This document shows positions 10,025 through 18,368 of a stretch of DNA of 64,000 nt, one piece after another; within the stretch, counting starts at the first letter, position 1; each line of letters starts with the position of its first letter. The notes under the pieces were generated by a model. It was not told the DNA's origin and searched no databases. It saw only the letters and a program-made list of their open reading frames with translations. A program made the translations under genes and the position numbers. This stretch comes from Conexibacter sp. SYSU D00693 (GTDB lineage Bacteria; Actinomycetota; Thermoleophilia; Solirubrobacterales; Solirubrobacteraceae), in the NCBI RefSeq assembly GCF_017084525.1, contig NZ_CP070950.1:868001-932000 (forward strand), in the 5' to 3' direction.

Positions 10025-11662
10025 ATGTCCCGCTCCACCGGCGGCCGCCGCCGGCGGCTCGCGCTCGCGTTCGCGGCAGTGGGTGTGGTGGCGTTCCTGC
10101 TGGGCGCGCTGGCCGTGGTCCTCCTGCGTGACGAGGGCAACGTCTCGAACCCGGACGTGGCCTTCGAGGCCGAGCCGCCGCCCACCACGACGACGCCGAC
10201 GCGCGCCGTGCCCGGCCGCGACCCGTGGGACGACGACTTCGAGTGGCCGGTCTACGGCTACACGAAGGCGCGCACGAAGTACCTGCCCGTCGGTGCGGCG
10301 CTGCGCCCGCCGTTCGTGGAGACCTGGAAGGTGACGGGGCGCATCCTGCTCGAGTTCCCGCCGGTGCTCTGCGGCCAGCAGCTCTTCCTGCTCAAGAACA
10401 ACGGCGCGCTCTACGGCATCTCGCGCCGCACCGGCCGGGTGCGGTGGAAGCGCAAGCTCGGCTACCTCGCGGCCTCGTCGCCCGCGTGCAGCCACGGGAC
10501 GGTGTACGTGACGCTGCTGCAGCGCGGCCGGGGCGTGCGCGCCGGCCGCGTCGTCGCCGTGCGCGCCCGCAGCGGGGCGACGCGATGGTCGCGCAAGCTC
10601 CCGAGCCGCTCGGAGACCTCGCCGCTGCTCGACGACGGCCGCCTGTACCTCGGCTCGGAGGACGGCACGGTGTACGCGATGCGCGCCGGCGACGGCGCGG
10701 TGCGCTGGCGCTACAAGGCCGGCGGCGCGGTCAAGGGGGCCCTCGCCCTGTCCCAGGGCAAGCTCTTCTTCGGCGACTACGCCGGCCAGGTCACGGCCCT
10801 GCGCCGTGCGGACGGCCGCCGGCTGTGGCGCACCGGCACGAGCGGCTCGGCCCTCGGCCTGAAGAGCGGCAACTTCTACGCGACGCCGGCCGTCGCCTAC
10901 GGCCGCGTCTACCTCGGCAACACCGACGGCTTCGTCTACTCGTTCAGCGCGCGCGACGGCAAGCTCGCGTGGCGCCACAAGACCGGCGGGTTCGTCTACT
11001 CCTCGCCGGCGGTCTCGCCCGTGCGAGGCGGCACCGTCTACGCCGGCTCCTACGACGGCAAGCTCTACGCGTTCGACGCCCGCAGCGGCGACGTGCGCTG
11101 GACGCGCGACACCGGCGGCAAGATCTCCGGCGGCCCGCAGGTCGTCGGCGACCTCGTCCTCTACTCCAACCTCTCGCGCAAGTCGACGGGCGCCGTGGGA
11201 GCGGCCACCGGCGACCTCGTCTGGTCCACCGGTCGCGGCGCGTTCAACCCGGCCATCAGCGACGGGCGGCGGATCTACCTCGTCGGCTACTCGTCGCTGT
11301 TCGCGCTCACGACGCGCAAGCAGGCGCGGCGCGACCGCGCGGCGCTGCGCGGCACGGCCGCGGGTCGCGCCGTCGGTCGCCGCGAGGCCGACCGTCGCCG
11401 CGCCCGGGCCGAGCGCGCGCGCAAGCGGGCCGTCGGCCGGCGCGTGGCGCGGCGCAAGCGCGCGCTGGCCCGGCGGGTCGCCGAGCGCCAGCGCAAGGTC
11501 GCCCGGCGCAACGACCTGCGCCGGCGCGGGGTGCGCTTCTGCTTCCGCTCGGGCGGCAAGCGCGTCTGCCGCCTGCCGCGGCCGATGGTCTGCTTCAAGC
11601 GCCCGGGCTCGGACGCCACGGTGTGCCGCACCCAGCGTCCCAAGGCGCGGTCGGAGCGCTGA
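10025..11662 (+). CDS. Membrane-anchored PQQ-type beta-propeller protein with very basic C-terminus
   Basis: The protein (545 residues) starts with a basic stretch and one transmembrane helix (about residues 12-34), then a Thr/Pro linker. Residues about 90-420 contain at least seven propeller blades of the type LYAFDARSGDVRW and VYLGSEDGTVYAM, as in PQQ-like or BamB-like propellers. After about residue 425 comes a strongly Arg/Lys-rich segment of about 90 residues with RRR and ARR repeats, then a short Cys-containing end. The propeller is expected outside the cytoplasm. Such domains bind partners rather than PQQ in most cases. The basic tail may bind a polyanion; that is inference. It is monocistronic and divergent from the nucleotidyltransferase. 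Confidence 0.8.
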   Translation: MSRSTGGRRRRLALAFAAVGVVAFLLGALAVVLLRDEGNVSNPDVAFEAEPPPTTTTPTRAVPGRDPWDDDFEWPVYGYTKARTKYLPVGAALRPPFVETWKVTGRILLEFPPVLCGQQLFLLKNNGALYGISRRTGRVRWKRKLGYLAASSPACSHGTVYVTLLQRGRGVRAGRVVAVRARSGATRWSRKLPSRSETSPLLDDGRLYLGSEDGTVYAMRAGDGAVRWRYKAGGAVKGALALSQGKLFFGDYAGQVTALRRADGRRLWRTGTSGSALGLKSGNFYATPAVAYGRVYLGNTDGFVYSFSARDGKLAWRHKTGGFVYSSPAVSPVRGGTVYAGSYDGKLYAFDARSGDVRWTRDTGGKISGGPQVVGDLVLYSNLSRKSTGAVGAATGDLVWSTGRGAFNPAISDGRRIYLVGYSSLFALTTRKQARRDRAALRGTAAGRAVGRREADRRRARAERARKRAVGRRVARRKRALARRVAERQRKVARRNDLRRRGVRFCFRSGGKRVCRLPRPMVCFKRPGSDATVCRTQRPKARSER

Positions 11663-11706
11663 CGCACGCCGGTCCGAGAGGCGCGCCCAGGGGTTGATGC
11701 GGCAGG

Positions 11707-12603
11707 ATGCTGCGCATGCCCCGTCTCCTGGCCGTCCTCCTGGTGCTGCTGGTCCCCGCCTCGGTCGCGGTCGCCAAGACCGTCAACGGCACCAACGGCG
11801 CCAACACGATCACCGGCACGAGCAAGGCCGACAAGCTCTACGGCAACGGCGGCAACGACCGCCTGCGCGGCCTCGGCGGCGACGACCGCCTCGTGGGCGG
11901 CACCGGCAACGACACGATCGACGGCGCCGCCGGCGAGGACGAGGTCGACGGCGGGCAGGGCAACGACACGATCTTCGGGCGCGACGCCGACGACACGATC
12001 GACGCCGGCGACGGCGACGACCAGGTCCTGGGCGGCAACGGCAACGACGTCATCCGCGGCGGCCGCGCCCCCGACCGCATCGACGCGGGCCCCGGCGACG
12101 ACACCGTCTACGGCGACTCCGGCGTCGACGACGTCGACTGCGGCCCCGGCGACGACATCGCCTACTACAACCTCCAGAGCGAGCGCCGCAGCCACTACCG
12201 CAACTGCGAGACGCTGCGCCAGCAGGAGTCCGTCCCGTCGCGCTCGTGCCGCGCGGGCGGCACCTCCCGCGCCGAGACCCTCCTGGGCACCAGCGGCGCC
12301 GACACCTGCCGCGGCGAGGGCGGCGACGACTACCTCGAGGGCGCCGGCGGCAACGACCAGCTCTTCGCCGGCGACGGCAACGACCAGCTCTTCGGCCGCT
12401 TCGGCAACGACGTCCTGCAGGGCGGCGACGGCGACGACGTCCTCGAGGGCGGCCGCGACGACGACTCCCTCGACGGCGGCGCCGGCGACGACCGCCTCAA
12501 CGGCGGCATCGGCTCGGACCGCATCACCTGCGGGCCGGGCAACGACACCGTCGTCGTGACCGCCGGCGACACGATCGCCGACGACTGCGAGAACCGGCGG
12601 TAG
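11707..12603 (+). CDS. Secreted protein with RTX-like (hemolysin-type) calcium-binding repeats
   Basis: The signal peptide MLRMPRLLAVLLVLLVPASVAVA is followed almost at once by two arrays of nonapeptide repeats of the GGNDRLRGL / GDGDDVLEGG form, typical of RTX beta-rolls that fold on binding Ca. Between the arrays lies a Cys-containing linker (about residues 150-205, CGPGDD, NCETL, SCRAGG), and the protein ends with another Cys pair. It has no catalytic domain and no type-I secretion tail; export by Sec is implied. A second ATG at 11716 is an equally good start. Such stand-alone repeat proteins are frequent in this actinobacterial group and their job is unknown. Confidence 0.8.
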   Translation: MLRMPRLLAVLLVLLVPASVAVAKTVNGTNGANTITGTSKADKLYGNGGNDRLRGLGGDDRLVGGTGNDTIDGAAGEDEVDGGQGNDTIFGRDADDTIDAGDGDDQVLGGNGNDVIRGGRAPDRIDAGPGDDTVYGDSGVDDVDCGPGDDIAYYNLQSERRSHYRNCETLRQQESVPSRSCRAGGTSRAETLLGTSGADTCRGEGGDDYLEGAGGNDQLFAGDGNDQLFGRFGNDVLQGGDGDDVLEGGRDDDSLDGGAGDDRLNGGIGSDRITCGPGNDTVVVTAGDTIADDCENRR

Positions 12604-12616
12604 CCGCTTCGTGGCT

Positions 12617-12644
12617 GAGCGCCGCTCGCACGTGAGCGGCGCTC
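12617..12644. terminator. Bidirectional stem-loop between convergent genes
   Basis: A perfect 11-base inverted repeat (GAGCGCCGCTC with a six-base loop, arms 12617-12627 and 12634-12644) lies 14 bases after the RTX-like gene and about 75 bases before the end of hisF on the other strand. There is no U-run on either side, as is common for terminators in GC-rich actinobacteria. Confidence 0.6.
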
Positions 12645-12719
12645 GTCACGCCCAGGTCATCCGTTGGCGGATCTTCCGTCTGGGGAGCGGACAATGCGCC
12701 ACTCGATGCTCCGTCGGCC

Positions 12720-13478
12720 TCAGCGCCGGATCGGGATCCCCGCCGCCGCGATGGTCGCCTTCGCGTCGGCGATCGACACCTCGCGGTAGTGGAAGATCGA
12801 CGCCGCCAGCGCCGCGTCCGCCCCGGCGGCCAGGGCGTCCGCGAGGTGCGAGGCGTCGCCCGCACCGCCCGAGGCGATCACGGGGACCGACACCGCCTCG
12901 GCGACCGCGCGCGTCAGGGGCAGGTCGAAGCCGTCCTTCGTCCCGTCGCGGTCCATCGACGTCAGCAGGATCTCCCCGGCGCCGCGCTCGACCGCCTCCG
13001 CGGCCCATCCCACCGCGTCGACGCCCGTCGGCGTGCGCCCGCCCGCGACGTAGACCTCCCAGCCGTCGGCGCCGGCGCGCGCCTTCGCGTCGATGGCCAG
13101 GACGACGCACTGCACGCCGAAGCGGTCGGCCAGCTCGTCCAGCAGCTCGGGTCGCGCCACCGCGGCGCTGTTGACCGCCACCTTGTCCGCGCCGGCGTCC
13201 AGGACGGCCTGGGCGTCGGCCACGGAGCGGATCCCGCCCCCGATCGTGAACGGGATGAAGACGTTGTCCGCCGTGCGCCGGGCGAGGTCGACGATCGTGT
13301 CGCGCGCCTCGTGGGTCGCGGTGATGTCCAGGAAGACCAGCTCGTCGGCGCCCTCGGCGTCGTAGCGCTCGGCGAGCTCGACGGGGTCGCCGGCGTCGCG
13401 CAGGTCGACGAAGTTCGTGCCCTTGACGACGCGGCCGTCGGCCACGTCGAGGCACGGGATGAGGCGCTTCAGGTGCAT
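12720..13478 (-). CDS. hisF: Imidazole glycerol phosphate synthase cyclase subunit
   Basis: HisF is the cyclase half of the enzyme that turns PRFAR plus ammonia (from HisH) into imidazole glycerol phosphate and AICAR. The (beta/alpha)8 barrel carries both catalytic aspartates: Asp11 in [14 protein letters not shown] and Asp130 in LAIDAK. Phosphate-binding loops FTIGGGIRS and ASGGAG are intact. The 252-residue product is full length, starting at the ATG at 13478. It is the last gene of the histidine run, 25 bases after hisA. Confidence 0.96.
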   Translation of the reverse strand: MHLKRLIPCLDVADGRVVKGTNFVDLRDAGDPVELAERYDAEGADELVFLDITATHEARDTIVDLARRTADNVFIPFTIGGGIRSVADAQAVLDAGADKVAVNSAAVARPELLDELADRFGVQCVVLAIDAKARAGADGWEVYVAGGRTPTGVDAVGWAAEAVERGAGEILLTSMDRDGTKDGFDLPLTRAVAEAVSVPVIASGGAGDASHLADALAAGADAALAASIFHYREVSIADAKATIAAAGIPIRR

Positions 13479-13503
13479 CCGTGCACCGCCCGGCGACGCG
13501 GGG

Positions 13504-14286
13504 CTAGTCCCGCCGCGGGTCGGCGACGTCGCGGAACGGGCGGTCCCGGGGCCCGGTCGCCAGCGGCTGCAACGCCGCCTGGCCCTCGGCCACGGTGAAC
13601 CGCCCCTCGTAGAGCGCCTTGCCGACGACGACCCCGCCGAGGTTGACCTGGCGCAGGTCGCGGAGCACCTCGAGGTCCTGCACCTCGCCGATGCCGCCGG
13701 AGAACAGCCAGCGGCCACGGACGACGCTCGCGATGCGCTTGACCTCCTCGGGGTCGACGCCCTCGAGCATCCCGTCCTTGTCGACGTTCGTGTAGACGAA
13801 CGACCGCACGCCGCGGTTCTGCAGGCGCTCGATGACGTTCTCGGCCGTCATCTGCGTCGTCTCCTGCCAGCCGGACGTCGAGACGTGCCCGCCGCGGGTG
13901 TCGACGGAGACGATCACGCGGTCGCGGAAGGCCGCGAGGACGTCGTCGAGGAAGTCGATGTCGGTGAACGCCGCGGTGCCGAGGATCACGCGCTCGGCGC
14001 CGGCGCGCAGCGCGTCGCGGACGGCCGGGAACGACCGCAGGCCGCCGCCGTACTGCACCGGGACGTTGAGCTCGCTCGTGATCCGCTCGAGGTGCGCGAG
14101 CGACTTGGGCGAGCCGGACTTCGCGCCGTCGAGGTCGATGACGTGCAGGAAGCGCGCGCCGGCCTCGACCCACGCGCGCGCGGCCTCGACCGGGTCGTCG
14201 CGGTAGACGGTCTTGTCCTCGAAGTGCCCCTGGGTCAGGCGCACCGCCTGGCCGTCGGCGATGTCGATGGCCGGATAGAGGATCAC
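13504..14286 (-). CDS. hisA: ProFAR isomerase (HisA; possibly PriA-like)
   Basis: HisA isomerises ProFAR to PRFAR. Catalytic Asp8 (YPAIDIADG) and Asp129 (VSVDTRGG) are present, with FSGGIG near the C-terminus. In many actinobacteria this protein also does the TrpF reaction (PriA); no trp gene is in the window, so that cannot be decided, although the Arg in VYRDDP and the GGHVSTSGW loop are reminiscent of PriA. The GTG at 14286 overlaps the hisH stop as GTGA. The 260-residue length includes a C-terminal extension of about 15 residues. Confidence 0.94.
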   Translation of the reverse strand: MILYPAIDIADGQAVRLTQGHFEDKTVYRDDPVEAARAWVEAGARFLHVIDLDGAKSGSPKSLAHLERITSELNVPVQYGGGLRSFPAVRDALRAGAERVILGTAAFTDIDFLDDVLAAFRDRVIVSVDTRGGHVSTSGWQETTQMTAENVIERLQNRGVRSFVYTNVDKDGMLEGVDPEEVKRIASVVRGRWLFSGGIGEVQDLEVLRDLRQVNLGGVVVGKALYEGRFTVAEGQAALQPLATGPRDRPFRDVADPRRD

Positions 14287-14909
14287 GCCGCGACCCCGGC
14301 ACACTGCGCGACGAAGTTGCGCAGCAGCGCGAGTCCCTCGCCCGACGACTTCTCGGGATGGCACTGCGCACCCCACACCCGATCGCGTCCGACGATCGAG
14401 GGGAACCGCGTCCCGTACTCACCGAAGCCCAGCACCAGGTCCTCCTCGACCCGCGGGATGAACGAATGGACGTGGTAGAGCGCCACCGGATCGGGCAGGC
14501 CCTCGGCCAGCGGCGTCTCCTGCGCCCACCGGACCTCGTTCCACCCGATGTGCGGGAGCTTCAAGCCGCGCGCGTCCAGTCGCACGACCGACCCGGGCAG
14601 CAGCCCGAGCCCCTCCTCGCCTCCGTGCTCCTCGGAGCGCTCGAACAGCAGCTGCATGCCCAGGCACGAGCCCATGACCGGCACGCCGTCGGCCGCCCGC
14701 TCGCGCAGGAGGCCGTCGAGGCCGCGCTCGCGCAGCGCCGCCATCGCGGCCGGGAACGCGCCGACGCCCGGGACGTAGAGCCCGTCCACGGAGCGCAGCA
14801 GGTCGTGGTCGGCGGTGACGTGCACCGTCGCCCCCGTCCGCAGCAGCGCCTTCTCCACCGAGCGGCGGTTGCCCATCCCGTAGTCGACCATCCCGATGGC
14901 GGTCGTCAT
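14283..14909 (-). CDS. hisH: Imidazole glycerol phosphate synthase glutaminase subunit
   Basis: HisH hydrolyses glutamine and passes ammonia through the HisF barrel. The triad is visible: Cys82 in MGSCLGMQLL, His184 and Glu186 in QCHPEKS. The oxyanion strand VPGVGAF is at 46-52. The product has 208 residues, normal for the family. The ATG overlaps the hisB stop as ATGA and the stop overlaps hisA, so hisB-hisH-hisA are tightly coupled. Confidence 0.96.
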   Translation of the reverse strand: MTTAIGMVDYGMGNRRSVEKALLRTGATVHVTADHDLLRSVDGLYVPGVGAFPAAMAALRERGLDGLLRERAADGVPVMGSCLGMQLLFERSEEHGGEEGLGLLPGSVVRLDARGLKLPHIGWNEVRWAQETPLAEGLPDPVALYHVHSFIPRVEEDLVLGFGEYGTRFPSIVGRDRVWGAQCHPEKSSGEGLALLRNFVAQCAGVAA

Positions 14910-15502
14910 GCCGTGAGCGTCCCCTTGGTCGAGGGCACCCCGGTCTCCTCCGGGTCGATGCGCACCGCCGCGCGCAGCGCGCGGGCGAAGGCCTTGAACA
15001 GCGCCTCGATGATGTGGTGGGCGTTCGTGCCCGCCTCGACGTCGAGGTGCAGGGTGATGCGCGCGCTCGACGAGATCGCGCGGAAGACCTCCTCCGCCAG
15101 CTCGTGGTCGAAGCCGCCGGTGACGCCCGGCGGCAGCTCCGAGGCCGCGAAGTGCAGGAACGGCCGGCCCGAGATGTCGATCGCGCAGGTGGCGCGCGCC
15201 TCGTCCATCGGCACGACGGCGTGGCCGTAGCGGGTGATGCCCGAGCGGTCGCCCAGCGCCTTGTCGAGCGCTTGGCCCAGGCAGATCCCGACGTCCTCGG
15301 CGGTGTGGTGCGCCCCCGTCTCCAGGTCGCCCGTCGCCTGGACCTCGAGGTCGAGCCTGCCGTGGCGCGCGACGAGGTCGAGCATGTGGTCCAGGAAGCC
15401 GACGCCCGTGGACCGCGAGCCGCCGCCCGAGCCGTCGAGCTCCAGGGCGAGACGGACGTCCGTCTCCCCCGTCTTCCTCTCGACCTCCGCGCGCCGGCTC
15501 AT
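14906..15502 (-). CDS. hisB: Imidazoleglycerol-phosphate dehydratase
   Basis: HisB removes water from imidazole glycerol phosphate to give imidazole acetol phosphate. This is the monofunctional form of 198 residues with the manganese-binding HHTAEDVGI, DHMLDL, DHELAEE and AHHIIEA motifs. No histidinol-phosphatase domain is fused. It begins 14 bases after hisD ends. A hisC aminotransferase is not seen in the window, so that step must be encoded elsewhere. Confidence 0.96.
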   Translation of the reverse strand: MSRRAEVERKTGETDVRLALELDGSGGGSRSTGVGFLDHMLDLVARHGRLDLEVQATGDLETGAHHTAEDVGICLGQALDKALGDRSGITRYGHAVVPMDEARATCAIDISGRPFLHFAASELPPGVTGGFDHELAEEVFRAISSSARITLHLDVEAGTNAHHIIEALFKAFARALRAAVRIDPEETGVPSTKGTLTA

Positions 15503-15516
15503 GCTCCCTCAGAGTC

Positions 15517-16740
15517 CTACCGGACGCGCATCGACCGTGCGTGCACGTGGAAGCCCTCGGCGTCGGCGATCGGCCCACCGGCGGCGGCCAGCCGCCCAGC
15601 GGCGTCGCCGATGTGCACCTCGCTCATGCGCCGGCGGAACGCGCGGGCGCTCAGCCCGGAGGCGAAGCGCGCCGACCCGCCGGTCGGCAGCGAGTGGTTC
15701 GAGCCCGCGACGTAGTCGCCGAACGCGGTCGCGCCGGCCCGCCCGACGAAGACGCAGCCCGCGCAGCGGACCTGCGGCGCCAGCGCCTCGGCCTCGGCGC
15801 CCACGAGCTCGAGGTGCTCGGGCGCGAAGGCGTCGGCGACCGCCAGGCCGGCCCGCGCGTCGTCCACGACGACGACCGCCAGGACCGCCCCGGTCTCCTG
15901 CGCGTCCTCCACGAGCCCGGCGACCGCGTCGGCCAGCCCCGCGTCGGGCGTCACGAGGCAGGAGATCGTGCCGTCGCCGTGCTCGGCCTGGGCCAGGAGG
16001 TCGACCGCCACGAGCTCGGGGTCGGCGCCCGCGGTGGCGAGCACGAGGACGTCGCTCGGGCCGAAGAAGCCGTCGATGCCGACCGTGCCCGAGACCTGGC
16101 GCTTGGCCTCCTGCACCCACGGCCCGCCCGGGCCGGCGATGACGTCGGCCCGCCGGATCGTCTCGGTGCCGAAGGCGAGTGCCGCGACCGCGTGGGCGCC
16201 GCCCATCCGCAGGACCTCGTCGACCTCGCACAGCGCGCAGGCGGCGAGGATCACCGGGTGCGCGCCGGGGGCGCACACGACGACGTCCTGCACACCCGCG
16301 GCGCGTGCGGTCACCGCGCCCATGACGACGGTGGACGGGTACGGGTTGCGCCCGCCCGGCGCGTACACGGCGGCCCGGCCGACCGGCACCTCGCGCAGGC
16401 GCACGGTGTGGCCCTGGGGCAGGACGACGTCCCGGTCCTCGCCGACGCCCGCCCGCGCCACGGCGCCGACGTTGGCGATGGCGACCTCCAGCCCCGCCCG
16501 CACCTCCGCGTCCAGCGCCGCGAGCGCCGCGTCGAGCTCCTCGGACGCCACCCGCACGGGCGCGCCGCCGGTCGCGTCGAAGCGCTCGACGTAGCCCTGC
16601 AGCGCCGGGTCACCGCCGTCGCGCACCGCGGCCACGATCGCGGCGACGTCGCCGGCCACCGACGCGGGGTCGGGGGCCAGCGCCCGCACCTGCGCCGCGA
16701 GGCCCTCGGGCGTGCCGCCGGCCAGGCGGCTAGGACGCAC
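15517..16740 (-). CDS. hisD: Histidinol dehydrogenase
   Basis: HisD oxidises histidinol to histidine in two NAD-dependent steps using a catalytic zinc. The 407-residue protein has the AVYAPGG and NPYPSTVVMGAVTA motifs, the zinc-ligand region AQAEHGDGTISCLVT, and FAPEHLEL with the catalytic Glu/His pair. The PSDVLVLA segment replaces the more usual PSE. It overlaps the end of hisG by 11 bases. Confidence 0.95.
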   Translation of the reverse strand: MRPSRLAGGTPEGLAAQVRALAPDPASVAGDVAAIVAAVRDGGDPALQGYVERFDATGGAPVRVASEELDAALAALDAEVRAGLEVAIANVGAVARAGVGEDRDVVLPQGHTVRLREVPVGRAAVYAPGGRNPYPSTVVMGAVTARAAGVQDVVVCAPGAHPVILAACALCEVDEVLRMGGAHAVAALAFGTETIRRADVIAGPGGPWVQEAKRQVSGTVGIDGFFGPSDVLVLATAGADPELVAVDLLAQAEHGDGTISCLVTPDAGLADAVAGLVEDAQETGAVLAVVVVDDARAGLAVADAFAPEHLELVGAEAEALAPQVRCAGCVFVGRAGATAFGDYVAGSNHSLPTGGSARFASGLSARAFRRRMSEVHIGDAAGRLAAAGGPIADAEGFHVHARSMRVR

Positions 16741-17386
16741 CGGCCGGCTCCAGCGCGCGCACGCGGCGCACGAGCGCGTCGATCGCGTCGGCCTTGAGCC
16801 GGTGGGCGACGGGGTTGGCGATGAGCCGCGCCGTGGACGCGAACAGCTCCTCGCGGATGACGAGGCCGTTCTCGCGCAGCGTCGTGCCGGTCGCGGTGAG
16901 GTCGACGATCGCCTCGCTGAGCCCCGTCAGCGGCGCGAGCTCCACCGAGCCCTTGACCTCGACGATCTCGGCCTGGCGGCCCGTCTGCTCGAAGTAGGCC
17001 GTCGCGATCTTGTGGTACTTCGTCGCGACCCGCACGACGCCGAGGCGCCGCAGCGCCTCGTCCATCGGGTTCGCGTCGCCACTGACCGTCGCGACGATCA
17101 TCCGGCACGGCCCGAAGCCGAGGTCGAGCAGCTCGTGGACCTCGCGCTCGGCCTGCTCGGCCAGCACGTCCTTGCCGGTGATGCCGATGTCGGCGGCGCC
17201 GGCCTCGACGTACGTCGGGACGTCGCTCGGGCGCATCGTGACGATGCCCACGTCGGCGAACAGCAGCTTGCGGTCGTTCGCGCGGACCTCGGCGGTGTCG
17301 ACGCCGATGCGGTCCAGGAGGTCGAGCGTGTCGCGCAGCAGCGCGCCGCGCGGGACGGCGATGGTCAGCGGCGGGCGCGGGGTCAC
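16730..17386 (-). CDS. hisG: ATP phosphoribosyltransferase, short (catalytic) form
   Basis: HisG joins ATP and PRPP in the first histidine step. At 218 residues this is the short form (HisG_S), which lacks the C-terminal ACT-like regulatory domain and depends on HisZ for activity and feedback. Typical segments are IAVPRGALL, ADIGITGKDVLAE and the PRPP loop DLTATGTTLRENGL. The GTG at 17386 overlaps the end of hisZ as GTGA, consistent with a 1:1 complex of the two subunits. Confidence 0.94.
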   Translation of the reverse strand: MTPRPPLTIAVPRGALLRDTLDLLDRIGVDTAEVRANDRKLLFADVGIVTMRPSDVPTYVEAGAADIGITGKDVLAEQAEREVHELLDLGFGPCRMIVATVSGDANPMDEALRRLGVVRVATKYHKIATAYFEQTGRQAEIVEVKGSVELAPLTGLSEAIVDLTATGTTLRENGLVIREELFASTARLIANPVAHRLKADAIDALVRRVRALEPAGAS

Positions 17387-18321
17387 GCCGCCTCCTCCCC
17401 GGCCAGCGCCAGGTGCAGGCGGTCGACGCCCAGCGCGAAGCCGACGGCTGGGAGGTCGCGCCCGAAGCGGCCGAGCAGGTCGTCGTAGCGCCCGCCGCCG
17501 CCGATCGGCGCGCCGAGCGCCGGGTCCAGGACGTCGAACACCGCGCCGGTGTAGTAGCCGAGGCCGCGCGCGAGGCCGAGGTCGAGCACGAGCCGCTCGC
17601 GCACGCGCTCGTCCACGCCGTCGAGCACGCCGCGCAGGCCGAAGGTCGCCTCGTCGGGCAGCCCGTCGAGCACCTCGGCGCCGCCGCGCAGCTCGACGAC
17701 GCGGCGGACCTCGTCGTCCAGGCCGCGACGCTCGAGCTCCTCCTCCAGCGCGACGAGGTCGCGCGCGGCCACCGCGCTGAGCAGGGGCGGGTGGGCGTCG
17801 GCCGGGACGCCCAGCACGGTGAGCAACGCCGGCAGCAGCGCGGCGTCGCCCAGCGCGACGCGGTAGCCCGTCAGGCCCGTCGCGTCGAGCGCGCGGCACA
17901 GGACGGTCAGCGCCTCGACGGTCCCGTCGGGCGCCGGCGCGCCGACGAGCTCGATCCCCGCCTGGAGGAACTCGCGCATCTGGCCGCGGCGCGGGCGCAC
18001 GCCGCGGTAGGCGTGGGCGAAGTAGCAGAAGCGCAGCGGCGGCTCGGCCTCCGCGTAGCGCGTGGCGACCACCCGGGCGATCGGCACCGTCATGTCCGGC
18101 CGCAGCGCCATCACGTGGCCGTGGTCGTCGACGACCCGGTAGGCCGGGTCCAGGCCGGTCTCGCCGCGGCGCAGGACGTCTTCGAACTCGATCGTCGGCG
18201 TCCACACCTCGCCGTAGCCGGCGTCGTCGAAGACGCCCCGCAGCGCCTCGCTGATCGCGCGCAGCTCGCGCATCTCGTCCGGCAGGACGTCGCGCGTCCC
18301 GCTGGGGATCGGGTGGATCAC
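17383..18321 (-). CDS. hisZ: ATP phosphoribosyltransferase regulatory subunit HisZ
   Basis: HisZ is a histidyl-tRNA-synthetase paralogue that lacks the anticodon-binding domain and regulates short-form HisG. The 312-residue protein keeps class II motif 2 (RFCYFAHAYRGVRPRRGQMREFLQAGIE) and motif 3 (GGGGRYDDLLGRFG), but ends soon after motif 3, without the 90-residue C-terminal domain of HisRS. That, plus the overlap with short hisG, makes HisZ far more likely than HisS. The GTG at 18321 is the only start near the conserved IPSGTRDVLPDE. Confidence 0.9.
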   Translation of the reverse strand: MIHPIPSGTRDVLPDEMRELRAISEALRGVFDDAGYGEVWTPTIEFEDVLRRGETGLDPAYRVVDDHGHVMALRPDMTVPIARVVATRYAEAEPPLRFCYFAHAYRGVRPRRGQMREFLQAGIELVGAPAPDGTVEALTVLCRALDATGLTGYRVALGDAALLPALLTVLGVPADAHPPLLSAVAARDLVALEEELERRGLDDEVRRVVELRGGAEVLDGLPDEATFGLRGVLDGVDERVRERLVLDLGLARGLGYYTGAVFDVLDPALGAPIGGGGRYDDLLGRFGRDLPAVGFALGVDRLHLALAGEEAA

Positions 18322-18368
18322 GTCCCGGACTCCATCACAGCGCCGTCCGACGCGGGTGTCTGGCGGGG

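Noticed and set aside
7088-10978. A single 1,296-codon frame on the minus strand
   Set aside because: It is a chance fusion of the pgeF frame with antisense sequence of neighbouring genes, as expected in very GC-rich DNA; only the part from 7822 down matches a protein family.
17383-18321. Histidyl-tRNA synthetase (hisS)
   Set aside because: Class II motifs are present, but the protein ends soon after motif 3 without the anticodon-binding domain and overlaps short-form hisG; HisZ explains this better.
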